Positions 20,847 to 31,069 of a stretch of DNA of 64,000 nt are shown piece by piece; positions within the stretch are counted from its first letter, which is position 1, and the number at the start of each line of letters is the position of its first letter. Made by a program: the position numbers and the translations under genes. Source of the DNA: Enterobacteriaceae endosymbiont of Donacia cinerea (GTDB taxonomy: Bacteria > Pseudomonadota > Gammaproteobacteria > Enterobacterales > Enterobacteriaceae); assembly GCF_012569925.1 (NCBI RefSeq), contig NZ_CP046204.1:126314-190313 (forward strand). The letters run 5' to 3'. A model generated the notes under the pieces. That model did not search any database. It saw only the letters and a program-made list of their open reading frames with translations, and was not told where the DNA came from.

Positions 20847-22757
20847 TTATTTTTTTTTATCTTTAACTTCTTCAAATTCAGCATCAACAACTTCATTTTC
20901 TTGGTTTTCAGTTTTTATATTATCTTTTTCCTCATTAGTATTTTTAGTATTAGTTAAATTCATAATTTTACTAGATACTTCAATTAATTTTTGTAGTTTT
21001 ACTTGTATATCATTTTTATTTTCTCTTTTAAGAGATTCACTTAGTTCATTAATTGAATTTTTGATTAATTTTTTATCTTCATCTTTAATTTGATCATTTA
21101 CTTCTTGTAATTTTTTTTCAGTATTATGTATAAGTTGATCACCTTCATTACGTATTTTTACTAATTCTTCAAAAAGACGATCAGATTCAGTATTAGCTTC
21201 AGCATCTCTTATCATTTTTTCTACTTCATTTTTATTTAAACCTGATGATGCTTGTATTGTAATTTTTTGCTCTTGACCACTTTTTTTATCTTTAGCTGAA
21301 ACATGTAAAATTCCATCTGCATCTATATCAAATGTTACTTCTATCTGAGGTACACCTCGTGGAGCAGGGCTAATACCATCTAAATTAAATTGTCCTAAAG
21401 ATTTATTATCATTTGCTCTTTTACGTTCTCCTTGTAAAACATGAATTGTAACAGAAGATTGATTATTTTCAGCAGTTGAAAATACTTGACTATGTTTAGT
21501 TGGAATAGTAGTGTTTTTATTTATTAATGAAGTCATTACTCCACCAATAGTTTCTATTCCTAAAGATAAAGGAGTTACATCTAATAATAAAACATCTTTA
21601 ACATCTCCTGCTAAAACTCCTCCTTGTACTGCTGCACCAATAGCTACTGCTTCATCGGGGTTAACATCTTTTCTTGGTTCTTTACCAAAAAATAATGCTA
21701 CTTTATTTTGCACCATAGGCATACGAGTTTGTCCACCTACTAAAATAACATCATTAATATCTGAAGAAGAGAGCTTAGCATCTTTTAAAGCTATTTTTAA
21801 AGGTTTTATTGACTGATCTATTAAATCTTCTACTAAAGATTCTAATTTAGCTCTAGTTAATTTAATATTTAAATGTTTTGGTCCTGAAACATTTGCGGTA
21901 ATATATGGTAAATTTACATCTGTTTGTTGTGCAGAAGATAATTCTATTTTAGCTTTTTCTGCTGCTTCTTTTAATCTTTGCATAGCTAAAGGATCATTTT
22001 TTAAATCTATTCCTTGATCTTTTTTAAATTCTGTTACTAAATAATTTATAACTCGACTATCAAAATCTTCTCCTCCTAAATGGGTATCACCATTAGTGGA
22101 TAATACTTCAAAAGTTTTTTCACCATCTACATCATCTATTTCAATTATAGAAATATCAAAAGTTCCACCACCTAAATCATATACAGCTATTATACGATTA
22201 CCTTGTCCTTTATCTAATCCATATGCTAATGCTGCTGCTGTAGGTTCATTAATAATTCTTTTTACTTCTAATCCAGCTATTTTACCAGCATCTTTAGTTG
22301 CTTGACGTTGAGCATCATTAAAATAAGCTGGTACTGTAATAACAGCTTTATTTATTTTAACACCTAAAAAATCTTCAGCTGTTTTTTTCATTTTTTTTAA
22401 AATTTCTGCTGAAATTTGAGGTGGAGCCATTTTTTTTCCTTTAATATCTATCCATGCATCTCCATTATCGGATCTTATAATTTTATAAGGCATTATTTTT
22501 ATATCACGCTGTACTTCTTTATCATTAAATTTCCGACCAATTAATCTTTTAATAGCAAAAAGTGTATTTTGAGGATTTGTAACTGCTTGACGTTTTGCTG
22601 GTTGTCCTACTAAAATTTCACCATCTTGTGTATAAGCAATAACAGAAGGTGTAGTTCTATCTCCTTCAGCATTTTCTAAAACACGAGGCTTATTTCCATC
22701 AATGATGGCTACACAAGAATTTGTTGTTCCTAAATCAATACCAATTATTTTACTCAT
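20847..22757 (-). CDS. dnaK: Chaperone DnaK (Hsp70)
   Basis: DnaK is the ATP-driven Hsp70 chaperone that works with DnaJ and GrpE. At 636 residues it matches E. coli (638). Visible are the phosphate-binding [13 protein letters not shown] near residue 5, the Hsp70 signatures [10 protein letters not shown] near residue 194 and [13 protein letters not shown] near residue 340, the linker [16 protein letters not shown] and the C-terminal EEVKD tail. Its base composition and codon use are less AT-extreme than its neighbours, consistent with strong purifying selection and high expression. An AGGAG ribosome binding site precedes the ATG, and a sigma-32-type promoter lies about 117 bp upstream. Confidence 0.99.
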   Translation of the reverse strand: MSKIIGIDLGTTNSCVAIIDGNKPRVLENAEGDRTTPSVIAYTQDGEILVGQPAKRQAVTNPQNTLFAIKRLIGRKFNDKEVQRDIKIMPYKIIRSDNGDAWIDIKGKKMAPPQISAEILKKMKKTAEDFLGVKINKAVITVPAYFNDAQRQATKDAGKIAGLEVKRIINEPTAAALAYGLDKGQGNRIIAVYDLGGGTFDISIIEIDDVDGEKTFEVLSTNGDTHLGGEDFDSRVINYLVTEFKKDQGIDLKNDPLAMQRLKEAAEKAKIELSSAQQTDVNLPYITANVSGPKHLNIKLTRAKLESLVEDLIDQSIKPLKIALKDAKLSSSDINDVILVGGQTRMPMVQNKVALFFGKEPRKDVNPDEAVAIGAAVQGGVLAGDVKDVLLLDVTPLSLGIETIGGVMTSLINKNTTIPTKHSQVFSTAENNQSSVTIHVLQGERKRANDNKSLGQFNLDGISPAPRGVPQIEVTFDIDADGILHVSAKDKKSGQEQKITIQASSGLNKNEVEKMIRDAEANTESDRLFEELVKIRNEGDQLIHNTEKKLQEVNDQIKDEDKKLIKNSINELSESLKRENKNDIQVKLQKLIEVSSKIMNLTNTKNTNEEKDNIKTENQENEVVDAEFEEVKDKKK

Positions 22758-23111
22758 ATAAATTATTAACTCCTATAAGTTAATTAATTTTTTTAAAATA
22801 TAAAACTTATTAAAAAAAATTTGATAATATGTTTTACATGTATTATATAAATTATAGTTTCCTAATTAAGGGGAAATGGGGTCACATATTAATGCATCAA
22901 GGGGGTAATCTAAATTTATTTTTTAAATATAAAAAATTTTACTCATTTAAAATAAAGTTATTTTCTTAAAAATAATATTATATATAAATTATATACATTT
23001 TATTATTTTTAATTAAAAAATTTCATTTATTATTTTTTTATTTTTTAAAATTAATGAAAACTATTAATTTTTATCTAAATTAATTTTATTAATAACTATG
23101 GGAATTATAAC
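22758..23111. other. Divergent intergenic region dnaK / pepA
   Basis: This 354 bp gap is the longest gene-free stretch in the window. It holds the dnaK heat-shock promoter (22874-22905) and the dnaK leader. The pepA-proximal half (about 22911-23111) is almost pure A/T; pepA must have a promoter there but I cannot pick one out. No ORF remnant or RNA gene is recognisable. Confidence 0.7.
22874..22905 (-). promoter_or_regulatory. Sigma-32 (RpoH) type heat-shock promoter of dnaKJ
   Basis: Read on the minus strand, the -35 element is CCCCCTTGATG (22895-22905) and the -10 element is CCCCATTT (22874-22881), 13 nt after CTTGATG. This closely follows the sigma-32 consensus (CTTGAA, 13-15 nt, CCCCATnT) and resembles the E. 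coli dnaK P1 promoter. It stands out as a GC-rich island in an AT-rich spacer. Start of transcription would fall near 22867, giving a leader of about 110 nt. Confidence 0.9.
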
Positions 23112-24605
23112 ATGAAATATACAGCAGAAAAAATAAATATTTCAAACAAAAGTTCGTTTGATTGTATAGTAATCCCTATATTTGAACAATATAAACTTTC
23201 TAAAATTTTGAAAAAAATTAATGATATATCTAATAATTATATATTAAATATTTTAAAAGAAAATAGTATACAAGGAAAAATTAACCAAAATATAATTTTA
23301 TATAAAATTCCTAATTTTTTGTGTAATAAAATAATTATTATTGGTTGTGGTATTGAAAATAAACTTAATAGAGAAAAAAATAAATTAATTTTAAATAATG
23401 TTATTAACATTTTAAAAAAATATTCTATTAAAGAAATTATATGGTATCTTACAGATCTAAAAATAGATAATTATAAATTATATTGGAATATAAGAGATAC
23501 AATTGATATTTTTGAAAAAAATACTTATCTATTTCATAGATTTAAAAAAAATAAATCATATTTTTCATCAAAATTAAAATTTAATATTCATGATAATAAT
23601 AAAGATATTTATTTTTCTGCAATAAAATATGGTAATGCTATTAATTTAGGTATAAAAAAAGCTAAAAACATAGCTAATTTACCTCCTAATATATGTACCC
23701 CTAAATATTTATCTATTAAAGCAAAAAAATTACAAAAAAAATATAAAAATATATCTGTAAAAATTCTTGATGAAAAAATTATGCAAAAAAAAGGTATGAA
23801 TGCTTATTTAGCTGTTAGTAAAGGATCTAAAAATAAACCTTTTATATCTATAATAAAATATAATTTTAATGATAAAAAATCACAACCTATAATACTATTA
23901 GGTAAAGGTATAACTTTTGATTCAGGAGGTATATCTTTAAAACCTAGTAGAAATATGGAAGAAATGAAATATGATATGTGTGGTGCTGCTGCTGTGTATG
24001 GAACTATATATGCAATAGCTGAATTAAAATTACCTATAAATGTTATTGCTATTTTAGCTGGTAGTGAAAATATGCCTAGTTCTAATGCATATAGACCTGG
24101 TGATATTATTAAAACAATGTCTGGTCTTAATGTAGAAATTGTAAATACTGATGCTGAAGGACGTTTAATTTTATGTGATATATTATCATATATTGAAAAA
24201 TATAAACCTAAATATGTAATTGATATTGCTACTTTAACAGGAGCATGTGTTATTGCATTAGGTAATAATATTAGTGGTTTAATGTCAAATAATAATATTT
24301 TATGTAAAAAAATTATAACAGCTTCATTAGAAACAGATGATCGTGTTTGGGAATTACCTATTAATGATAAGAAATATTTTGACAAAATAAAATCTAATAT
24401 TGCTGATTTAGTAAATAGTAGTGATGGTGTTGCTGGTGCAATAACTGCTGCCTGTTTTTTATCTAAATTTACTCAAAAATATAAATGGGCTCATATAGAT
24501 ATTGCTGGAACAGCCTGGTATTATGTTAATCAAAAAGCAATGTCTTCTGGAAGACCTATTAGTATGTTATGTCAATTTTTAATTAATCAAGTATACAATG
24601 ATTAA
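23112..24605 (+). CDS. pepA: Leucyl aminopeptidase A (M17 family)
   Basis: PepA is a hexameric two-metal aminopeptidase that recycles peptides; in E. coli it also binds DNA in Xer recombination and carAB control. The 497-residue protein carries the catalytic core almost unchanged: GKGITFDSGGISLKPS near residue 260, MKYDMCGAAAVYG near residue 287 and the M17 signature NTDAEGRL near residue 345. The N-terminal third, which in E. coli mediates DNA binding, is much more diverged. It is the first gene of pepA-valS-argI, in the order of the E. coli 96-97 minute region but with holC missing between pepA and valS. Confidence 0.97.
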   Translation: MKYTAEKINISNKSSFDCIVIPIFEQYKLSKILKKINDISNNYILNILKENSIQGKINQNIILYKIPNFLCNKIIIIGCGIENKLNREKNKLILNNVINILKKYSIKEIIWYLTDLKIDNYKLYWNIRDTIDIFEKNTYLFHRFKKNKSYFSSKLKFNIHDNNKDIYFSAIKYGNAINLGIKKAKNIANLPPNICTPKYLSIKAKKLQKKYKNISVKILDEKIMQKKGMNAYLAVSKGSKNKPFISIIKYNFNDKKSQPIILLGKGITFDSGGISLKPSRNMEEMKYDMCGAAAVYGTIYAIAELKLPINVIAILAGSENMPSSNAYRPGDIIKTMSGLNVEIVNTDAEGRLILCDILSYIEKYKPKYVIDIATLTGACVIALGNNISGLMSNNNILCKKIITASLETDDRVWELPINDKKYFDKIKSNIADLVNSSDGVAGAITAACFLSKFTQKYKWAHIDIAGTAWYYVNQKAMSSGRPISMLCQFLINQVYND

Positions 24606-24658
24606 TAGTTTTTATAAATTTAATATAAATTTATATTTTATAAGAGATATTTTTTATT

Positions 24659-27433
24659 ATGGATAAAATATATAATCCCAAAATTTTTGAAAAAAAAATT
24701 TATAATTATTGGGAAAATAATAATTTTTTAAAAAATAAATTAGATTATTCAAAAAAATGTTTTTCTATTATGGTCCCACCACCTAATATTACAGGTTCTT
24801 TACATATGGGCCATGCATTACAATATACTCTCATTGATATTTTAGTACGTTATCATCGGATGTTAGATAAAAATATATTATGTCAAGTAGGAATAGATCA
24901 CGCAGGTATTGCTACTCAAAATTTAATAGAACAAAAAATTTTTAATGAAACAGGAAAAACTAAAAATAATTATAATAAAAAATTTTTTTTAGATAATATT
25001 TGGCAATGGAAAAATAAATATTGTAATATTATTTATAACCAAATGAAAAGTTTAGGTTTATCTACAGAATGGAATAAAGCAAGATTTACAATGGATGCTA
25101 AATTTACTAAATCTGTAAGAGATATTTTTATTATCCTTTATAATCAAGGATTAATTTATAAAAAAAAAAGGTTAATACATTGGGATTTAAAACTTAAAAC
25201 TGTAATTTCTGATTTAGAAGTTGAATATAAAAAAAATAAAACAAATTTATGGTATATAAAATATTTTTTTTCAGATCAAATAAAAACTCTTGATAATAAA
25301 AAGTATTTAACTGTTGCTACAACTAGACCAGAAACATTATTAGCAGATAGTGCAATTGCTATAAATCCTTTAGATAAAAGGTATAATTATTTAATTGGTA
25401 AATATGTAATTATACCTATAATTAATCGTAAAATTCCTATTATAGCAGATAATTATGCTAAAATTACAAAAGGAACAGGATGTGTAAAAATTAGTCCTGC
25501 TCATGATTTTAATGATTATCAAATTGCAATTAGACATAATTTACCTTTAATTAATATTTTTGATTTAAAAGGTAATATTTTAGAAAAATGTCAAATTTTT
25601 AATAAAGAACAACAATTTATAAAATTAACTGATAATATTCCAAAATTTTTACAAAAAATAAATTTTTTAAAAGCAAGAAATATTATTCTAAAAAAAATAA
25701 AAAAACAAGGGTTACTAGATAAATATGAAATAAAAAATAGATTAATCCCATTTAGTATTCGTAGTAATACTATCATTATTCCTATGTTAACAAATCAATG
25801 GTATTTAAAAACTAAAATTTTAGCTCAAAATGCAATAAATGCTGTAAAAGAAAAGAAAATAATATTTTTTCCTAAAAAATATGAAAATATGTTTTATTCT
25901 TGGATGAATAATATTGAAGATTGGTGTATATCACGTCAATTATGGTGGGGACATAAAATACCAGTTTGGTATGATAATAAAAATAATATTTATATAGGGA
26001 AAAATAAAAAAGAAATAAAAAAAAAATATAATTTAGATAAAAATTTTTATTTAAAACAAGATTCTGATGTTTTAGATACATGGTTTTCTTCTAGTTTATG
26101 GACTTTTATTACTTTAGATTGGCCTAATAATAAAAACTTTTTTTTTTTTCATCCTACTAATGTTATTATAAGTGGTTTTGATATTATTTTTTTTTGGATA
26201 TCTAGAATGATTATGATGACAATGCATATTGTTAAAAATAAAAATAATATTTCTCAAATACCTTTTAAAAATATTTTAATGACTGGATTAGTAAAAGATG
26301 AAAAAGGAAATAAAATGTCTAAGTCAAAAGGAAATGTTATTAATCCTATGAATTTTATTGAAGGTATTTCTTCTATAAAAAAAGTAAAAAATAATAAAGT
26401 TTATGGAGCTGATGCATTAAGATTTACATTAGCTGCATTATCATCAACAGGTCGTGATATCTATTGGGATATGACTAGATTAGAAGGATATCGTAATTTT
26501 TGTAATAAAATTTGGAATGCTAGTATTTTTATTTTAAAAAATATTAATTATAAATTTACTAATGAAAAAAGAAATCTATCTATTATAGATAGATGGATTT
26601 GGTCTGAATATTATTTAGTTGTAGAATATTATTCTAAAGCATTAAATGAATATCGTTTTGATTTTGCTACTAATATTTTATATAATTTTGTATGGAACAA
26701 ATTTTGTGACTGGTATTTAGAATATAGTAAAATAATTTTTCAGGAAAAAGATCAAACCAAACATATTGGTACACATTATACATTATATCATCTCTTTGAA
26801 TCATTATTAAGATTATCTCATCCAATAATTCCATTTATTACTGAAGTTATATGGCAAAAAATAATTAAAAATGATAAAAAATTTTCTAAAAGTAGTATCA
26901 TGATACAGTCTTTCCCAAAAATTAATAAAATAGAAATAAATAAAAAAATAATAAATATTTTTAATATTTTTATTAAAATTATTACAATTATTCGTAATAA
27001 TAAAATAGAAATGAATATAAAAAATAATAAAAAAATTAATTTATATATAAAAAATATGAATAATGAATTTGATATTTTTTTACAAAATAACAAAAAATTT
27101 TTTAAAAAATTTGTGAATCTTAATAAAATTATTTTTCTTAAAAAGAATATTAATTTTCCGGAAAAAACGTTAGTAAATAAAATAAATTATATTGAATTTG
27201 CTATTCCACTAAATAATAAAATTATTAATCAAAAAAAATTATTAGAAAAAATGAATAATAAATTAAATATTAACCAAAAAATAATAGATTTATTAAACAA
27301 AAATATAATAAATAAAAATTTTTTATCTAAGGCTCCCGAGAATATTATATTAAAAAATTTAGAAAAATTAAAAAATTGTAAAATTTTAAAAAAAGAATTA
27401 TTACAAAAAATTTCTTTAATTAAAAATTTATAA
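24659..27433 (+). CDS. valS: Valyl-tRNA synthetase
   Basis: ValS charges tRNA-Val. The 924-residue class Ia enzyme has the HIGH-type motif PPNITGSLHMGHAL near residue 40, the editing (CP1) domain with TVATTRPETLLAD and the GTGCVKISPAHDFND segment, the WWGHKIPVW motif, the KMSKSKGNV motif near residue 553, and the C-terminal helical arm. The E. coli protein has 951 residues; the shortfall is in the lysine- and asparagine-rich C-terminal coiled region. It begins 53 bp after pepA and ends 43 bp before argI. Confidence 0.98.
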   Translation: MDKIYNPKIFEKKIYNYWENNNFLKNKLDYSKKCFSIMVPPPNITGSLHMGHALQYTLIDILVRYHRMLDKNILCQVGIDHAGIATQNLIEQKIFNETGKTKNNYNKKFFLDNIWQWKNKYCNIIYNQMKSLGLSTEWNKARFTMDAKFTKSVRDIFIILYNQGLIYKKKRLIHWDLKLKTVISDLEVEYKKNKTNLWYIKYFFSDQIKTLDNKKYLTVATTRPETLLADSAIAINPLDKRYNYLIGKYVIIPIINRKIPIIADNYAKITKGTGCVKISPAHDFNDYQIAIRHNLPLINIFDLKGNILEKCQIFNKEQQFIKLTDNIPKFLQKINFLKARNIILKKIKKQGLLDKYEIKNRLIPFSIRSNTIIIPMLTNQWYLKTKILAQNAINAVKEKKIIFFPKKYENMFYSWMNNIEDWCISRQLWWGHKIPVWYDNKNNIYIGKNKKEIKKKYNLDKNFYLKQDSDVLDTWFSSSLWTFITLDWPNNKNFFFFHPTNVIISGFDIIFFWISRMIMMTMHIVKNKNNISQIPFKNILMTGLVKDEKGNKMSKSKGNVINPMNFIEGISSIKKVKNNKVYGADALRFTLAALSSTGRDIYWDMTRLEGYRNFCNKIWNASIFILKNINYKFTNEKRNLSIIDRWIWSEYYLVVEYYSKALNEYRFDFATNILYNFVWNKFCDWYLEYSKIIFQEKDQTKHIGTHYTLYHLFESLLRLSHPIIPFITEVIWQKIIKNDKKFSKSSIMIQSFPKINKIEINKKIINIFNIFIKIITIIRNNKIEMNIKNNKKINLYIKNMNNEFDIFLQNNKKFFKKFVNLNKIIFLKKNINFPEKTLVNKINYIEFAIPLNNKIINQKKLLEKMNNKLNINQKIIDLLNKNIINKNFLSKAPENIILKNLEKLKNCKILKKELLQKISLIKNL

Positions 27434-27476
27434 TATTTCTTTATATTTAAATTATTTTAAAATAAGGATATGTTTT

Positions 27477-28508
27477 ATGAATCAATTTTATAATAAACAT
27501 TTTTTAAAATTATCAGATTTTTCAAAGGAAAATATTTATGAATTAATTAAAATTTCAAAAAAATTAAAATATGAAAAAAAAAATTTTAAAGAAAAAAAAA
27601 AATTAGTTAATAAAAATATTATTCTTATTTTTGAAAAAAATTCAACAAGAACTAGATGTTCTTTTGAAATAGCTTGTTTTGATCAAGGAGCTAATGTAAC
27701 TTATTTAAATATTAAAGATAGCCATATTGGTGTTAAAGAATCTTTAAAAGATTCAGCTAGAATTTTAAATAATATGTATCATGGAATAGAATATAGAGGG
27801 AAACATCAAAAAAATTTAGAAATTTTTGCTAATTATTCAACTATTCCTGTATGGAATGGATTAACAAATGAATTTCATCCTACTCAAATATTAGCTGATT
27901 TATTAACTATTAAAGAAAATATTAAAAATAAAGAAATAGATCAAATTAAATTATCTTATATAGGAGATATTAATAATAATATATCTTATAGTTTAATAGA
28001 AGCAGCAAGTATAATTGGTTTTGAATTATTTCTAATTTCACCACAAAAACTTAATTTTAGTAAAAATATTTATATAAATAATATAATAAAAAAAATTAAT
28101 AATAATGGTAATATTAATATTACCAATAATATTAATTTAGGTATTAAAAATACAGATTTTATTTATACTGATGTTTGGTTATCTATGGGAGAAAAAAAAT
28201 CTTCACAAGCATGGGAAAAAAAAATAGAAAAATTATATACTTATCAAGTTAATAAATTATTGCTTAAAAAAAGTCAAAATAATAATGTTAAAGTTATGCA
28301 TTGTTTACCATCATTACATTTATATAAGCATTATAAAAACTTATTTACTAAAGAAATAATTTCAAAATATAATTTATATAATGGAGTAGAAATAACAGAT
28401 GACATTTTTGAATCTAACAATAGTATTATATTTCAACAAGCAGAAAATAAAATTCATACTATTAAAGCTATAATGATGACTTCTTTATTAAAAGAAGAAA
28501 TATTTTAA
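27477..28508 (+). CDS. argI: Ornithine carbamoyltransferase
   Basis: ArgI converts ornithine and carbamoyl phosphate to citrulline in arginine synthesis. The 343-residue protein has the carbamoyl-phosphate loop STRTRCSFE near residue 56, the EYRG segment, the VWNGLTNEFHPTQILADLLT motif near residue 125, YIGD, the YTDVWLSMGE loop and the HCLPS motif with the catalytic cysteine near residue 275. Its partner carbamoyl-phosphate synthetase large subunit is carB at the right edge. An AAGGA site precedes the ATG. Keeping this gene in so small a gene set suggests the symbiont makes arginine, probably for its host. Confidence 0.96.
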   Translation: MNQFYNKHFLKLSDFSKENIYELIKISKKLKYEKKNFKEKKKLVNKNIILIFEKNSTRTRCSFEIACFDQGANVTYLNIKDSHIGVKESLKDSARILNNMYHGIEYRGKHQKNLEIFANYSTIPVWNGLTNEFHPTQILADLLTIKENIKNKEIDQIKLSYIGDINNNISYSLIEAASIIGFELFLISPQKLNFSKNIYINNIIKKINNNGNINITNNINLGIKNTDFIYTDVWLSMGEKKSSQAWEKKIEKLYTYQVNKLLLKKSQNNNVKVMHCLPSLHLYKHYKNLFTKEIISKYNLYNGVEITDDIFESNNSIIFQQAENKIHTIKAIMMTSLLKEEIF

Positions 28509-28727
28509 TAATAATATTATTATTTTTATAAATAAATCTAAAAAATTTTTATAAAAAATGATAATTAGTTAATTATTAATAAAATTTTTATTGAAAATAT
28601 GTTTATTTTTACAAAATTATATAAATAGAATATTATTTTTTTAAAATATCAATAATCTATATATAACAAGTTTTATTTATAGAAAATATTTTTACAATAT
28701 AAATGATTAATAATAAGGTTTAATAAA

Positions 28728-29789
28728 ATGTTTTTATTTTTTAGATTAATATGTATTATTTTTATAATATTATTTTTACCAATAACAAAAAAATATTTAA
28801 ATTTTACAAAATCTTTTCAAAATACTATTTTTTTTTATAATTGGACAGAATATGTTCCTCAAGAAATTTTAGACCAATTTACTAAAGAAACTGGTATTAA
28901 AATTATCTATTCTACATATGAATCTAATGAAAGTATGTATGCTAAACTAAAAACTTACAAAAAACAATCTTATGATTTAGTTGTACCTTCTACATATTTT
29001 GTAGCAAAAATGAAAAATGAAGGTATGATACAAAAAATAGATAAAAAAAAGATACCTAATTTTGTTAATTTAGATTCTAGATTTTTAAATAAATCTTTTG
29101 ATTTAAATAATGAATATTCTATTCCATATATGTGGGGTGCCACAGCTATAGGAATTAACACTAATATCATAAATCCAGATTCTGTTAATAGTTGGAATGA
29201 TTTATGGAATCCAAAATATTATAAATCTATTTCTTTAATAGATGATGCTAAAGAAGTATTCCAAATGTCACTAATAAAACTCGGTTATCCAGGCAACACA
29301 ACTAATCTTCAGTATATAAAAGAAGCTTTTATTGATTTAAAAAAATTAATGCCTAATATAATTTCATTTAATTCTGATAATCCTGGATATCCCTTTATTG
29401 AAGGTTCTGTAAATATAGGAATGATTTGGAATGGTTCTGCTTATTCTGTTCAACAATTAGGTATCCCTTTAAAATTTATTTGGCCTAAAGAAGGAGGTAT
29501 TTTTTGGATGGATAGTTTTGTTATACCTAGTAATGCTAAAAATATTAAAGGTGCTTTAAAATTAATTAATTTTTTATTAAGACCTGATATTGCATCAAAA
29601 ATAGCTCAAAAAACAGGTTTTTCTACTCCAAATTTACAAGCACAAAAATTATTACCATTAAATATGATTAATAATAATGTTTTATATCCTAATAATCAAA
29701 TAATTAATAAAGGTATATGGCAAAATGATGTTGGTATTAATATAAGTAAAAAATATGAAATTTTTTTTCAAGAATTAAAAAATTTATAA
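28728..29789 (+). CDS. potD: Spermidine/putrescine-binding periplasmic protein PotD
   Basis: PotD is the substrate-binding protein of the PotABCD polyamine importer. The 353-residue protein is very like E. coli PotD (348): FYNWTEYVP, QFTKETGIKIIYSTYESNE, YAKLKTYK, YDLVVPSTYFV and YSIPYMWGATAIGIN. Acidic and aromatic ligand residues such as the Trp of WTEY and the Asp of the VIPSNA-preceding WMDSF segment are present. The N-terminus is hydrophobic but lacks a clear AxA cleavage site, so it may stay as a membrane anchor. potA, potB and potC, which precede potD in E. coli, are absent here: 219 bp of unrecognisable A/T sequence separates it from argI. Confidence 0.95.
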   Translation: MFLFFRLICIIFIILFLPITKKYLNFTKSFQNTIFFYNWTEYVPQEILDQFTKETGIKIIYSTYESNESMYAKLKTYKKQSYDLVVPSTYFVAKMKNEGMIQKIDKKKIPNFVNLDSRFLNKSFDLNNEYSIPYMWGATAIGINTNIINPDSVNSWNDLWNPKYYKSISLIDDAKEVFQMSLIKLGYPGNTTNLQYIKEAFIDLKKLMPNIISFNSDNPGYPFIEGSVNIGMIWNGSAYSVQQLGIPLKFIWPKEGGIFWMDSFVIPSNAKNIKGALKLINFLLRPDIASKIAQKTGFSTPNLQAQKLLPLNMINNNVLYPNNQIINKGIWQNDVGINISKKYEIFFQELKNL

Positions 29790-29886
29790 TATTAAATAAA
29801 AATTTTTTAAAATTTAATATATTTTTTATTTTAAATAATATTATTTAATCACATTATTATCAATTTTTGATAAAAATATAATTTTC

Positions 29887-29916
29887 TTGACATATATATA
29901 ATATATATATTAAAAT
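29887..29916 (+). promoter_or_regulatory. Sigma-70 type promoter of tRNA-Asn
   Basis: A perfect -35 hexamer TTGACA (29887-29892) is followed after 18 nt by TAAAAT (29911-29916). Transcription would begin near 29923, about 27 nt before the tRNA. The same layout precedes the two other tRNA genes of the window. Confidence 0.75.
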
Positions 29917-29949
29917 TACTAACTAATAACTTATAAAAGTTCTCAAAGA

Positions 29950-30022
29950 TCCTCTGTAGTTCAGTTGGTAGAACGGCGGACTGTTAATCCGTATGTCACT
30001 GGTTCGAATCCAGTCAGGGGAG
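29950..30022 (+). tRNA. tRNA-Asn (anticodon GTT)
   Basis: The 73-nt gene folds into a standard cloverleaf: acceptor arms TCCTCTG / CAGGGGA (one G:U pair), D arm GTTC / GAAC, anticodon stem GCGGA / TCCGT with loop CTGTTAA (anticodon at 29983-29985), and T arm ACTGG / CCAGT with TTCGAAT. The discriminator is G. The 3' CCA is not encoded (TTA follows), so a CCA-adding enzyme is needed. It closely matches E. coli tRNA-Asn. Confidence 0.97.
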
Positions 30023-30111
30023 TTAAAATTATTAAAATTTTATATCATAAAATATATTTTTATACTTTTTTATATTATTGAGAAATATTTTATTAAAGGA
30101 CCATATATTAT

Positions 30112-31020
30112 ATGGTAATAAAATTAAAACATTTATTTAATGAAGAAATTATAAATGAACTTTTCTCTATTCAAGATATAATACGCTGGATAACAAGTTG
30201 TTTTAGTATTTCAAATTTATGGTATGGTCATGGTAGTGATAATCCATGGGATGAAGCTTTAAATTTAGTTTTACCTTCATTAGGATTACCTCCTTATTTA
30301 TGGAATAATGTTCGTGAATCTAAACTATCTTTTAAAGAACGTAAACTAATTTATCAATTAGTATTTAAACGTATAAAAAAAAGAATTCCAGTAGCATATT
30401 TAACAAAAAAAACTTGGTTTTGCGGACATGAGTTATATATTGACAATAGAGTATTAATACCTAGATCTCCAATTGCTGAACTAATTAATAATAAATTTAA
30501 ATCCATTATTTTACCACATAGAAAACCTAACTATATATTAGATTTATGTACTGGCAGTGGTTGTATAGCTATTGCCTGTTCATATATTTTTCCAAATGCA
30601 CATATAGATGCAGTAGATATTTCTACTGATGCTATTAATGTAGCAGAATATAATATCCAATTACACGGATTAGAAAATCGTATTACTCCTATATGTAGTA
30701 ATTTATTTCATAAATTAAAAAAATCAACTTATGATTTAATAATAACTAATCCTCCATATGTAGATAAAGAAGATATAAAGTTTTTACCAAAAGAATATTT
30801 ATATGAACCTAAAATAGGATTATTTTGTAAAAATAACGGTATAGCAATTATTGAAAAAATAATATCTCAATCACCTCTTTATCTAAAAAAAAATGGTATT
30901 TTAATTTGCGAAGTAGGAGATAAAATGTTAGATATTATAGAAAAATATCCTAAAATTTGTTTTCAATGGATTAATATAAAAAATGGTGGTATAGGAATAT
31001 TTAAAATAGAAAATATTTAA
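30112..31020 (+). CDS. prmB: Ribosomal protein L3 glutamine methyltransferase PrmB
   Basis: PrmB methylates a glutamine of ribosomal protein L3. The 302-residue protein aligns with E. coli PrmB: an N-terminal helical region with SIQDIIRW and NLWYGHGSDNPWDEA, RIPVAYLT...WFCGHELYID, the SAM-binding LDLCTGSGCIAIA motif near residue 143 and the catalytic NPPY motif near residue 212. The YGHG.DNPWDEA and WFCG segments mark PrmB, not the release-factor enzyme PrmC. An AAAGGA site lies upstream of the ATG. It is followed by aroC, the same neighbour as in E. coli, 49 bp downstream. Confidence 0.96.
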   Translation: MVIKLKHLFNEEIINELFSIQDIIRWITSCFSISNLWYGHGSDNPWDEALNLVLPSLGLPPYLWNNVRESKLSFKERKLIYQLVFKRIKKRIPVAYLTKKTWFCGHELYIDNRVLIPRSPIAELINNKFKSIILPHRKPNYILDLCTGSGCIAIACSYIFPNAHIDAVDISTDAINVAEYNIQLHGLENRITPICSNLFHKLKKSTYDLIITNPPYVDKEDIKFLPKEYLYEPKIGLFCKNNGIAIIEKIISQSPLYLKKNGILICEVGDKMLDIIEKYPKICFQWINIKNGGIGIFKIENI

Positions 31021-31069
31021 TTTATTATTTTATAGAAATAATATTTATAAACTTTGGGAGTAAATGTTT

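Noticed and set aside
21511-22305. Plus-strand frames opposite dnaK (and similar ones opposite groEL at 57181-58169)
   Set aside because: Antisense shadows of highly conserved, less AT-biased genes; no start-site or family support.
23804-24385. 193-codon minus-strand frame opposite pepA
   Set aside because: It mirrors the well-conserved PepA catalytic core and has no recognisable product.
30037-30053. Weak A/T hairpin after tRNA-Asn as a terminator
   Set aside because: The stem is all A:T and no more stable than many chance hairpins in the spacers.
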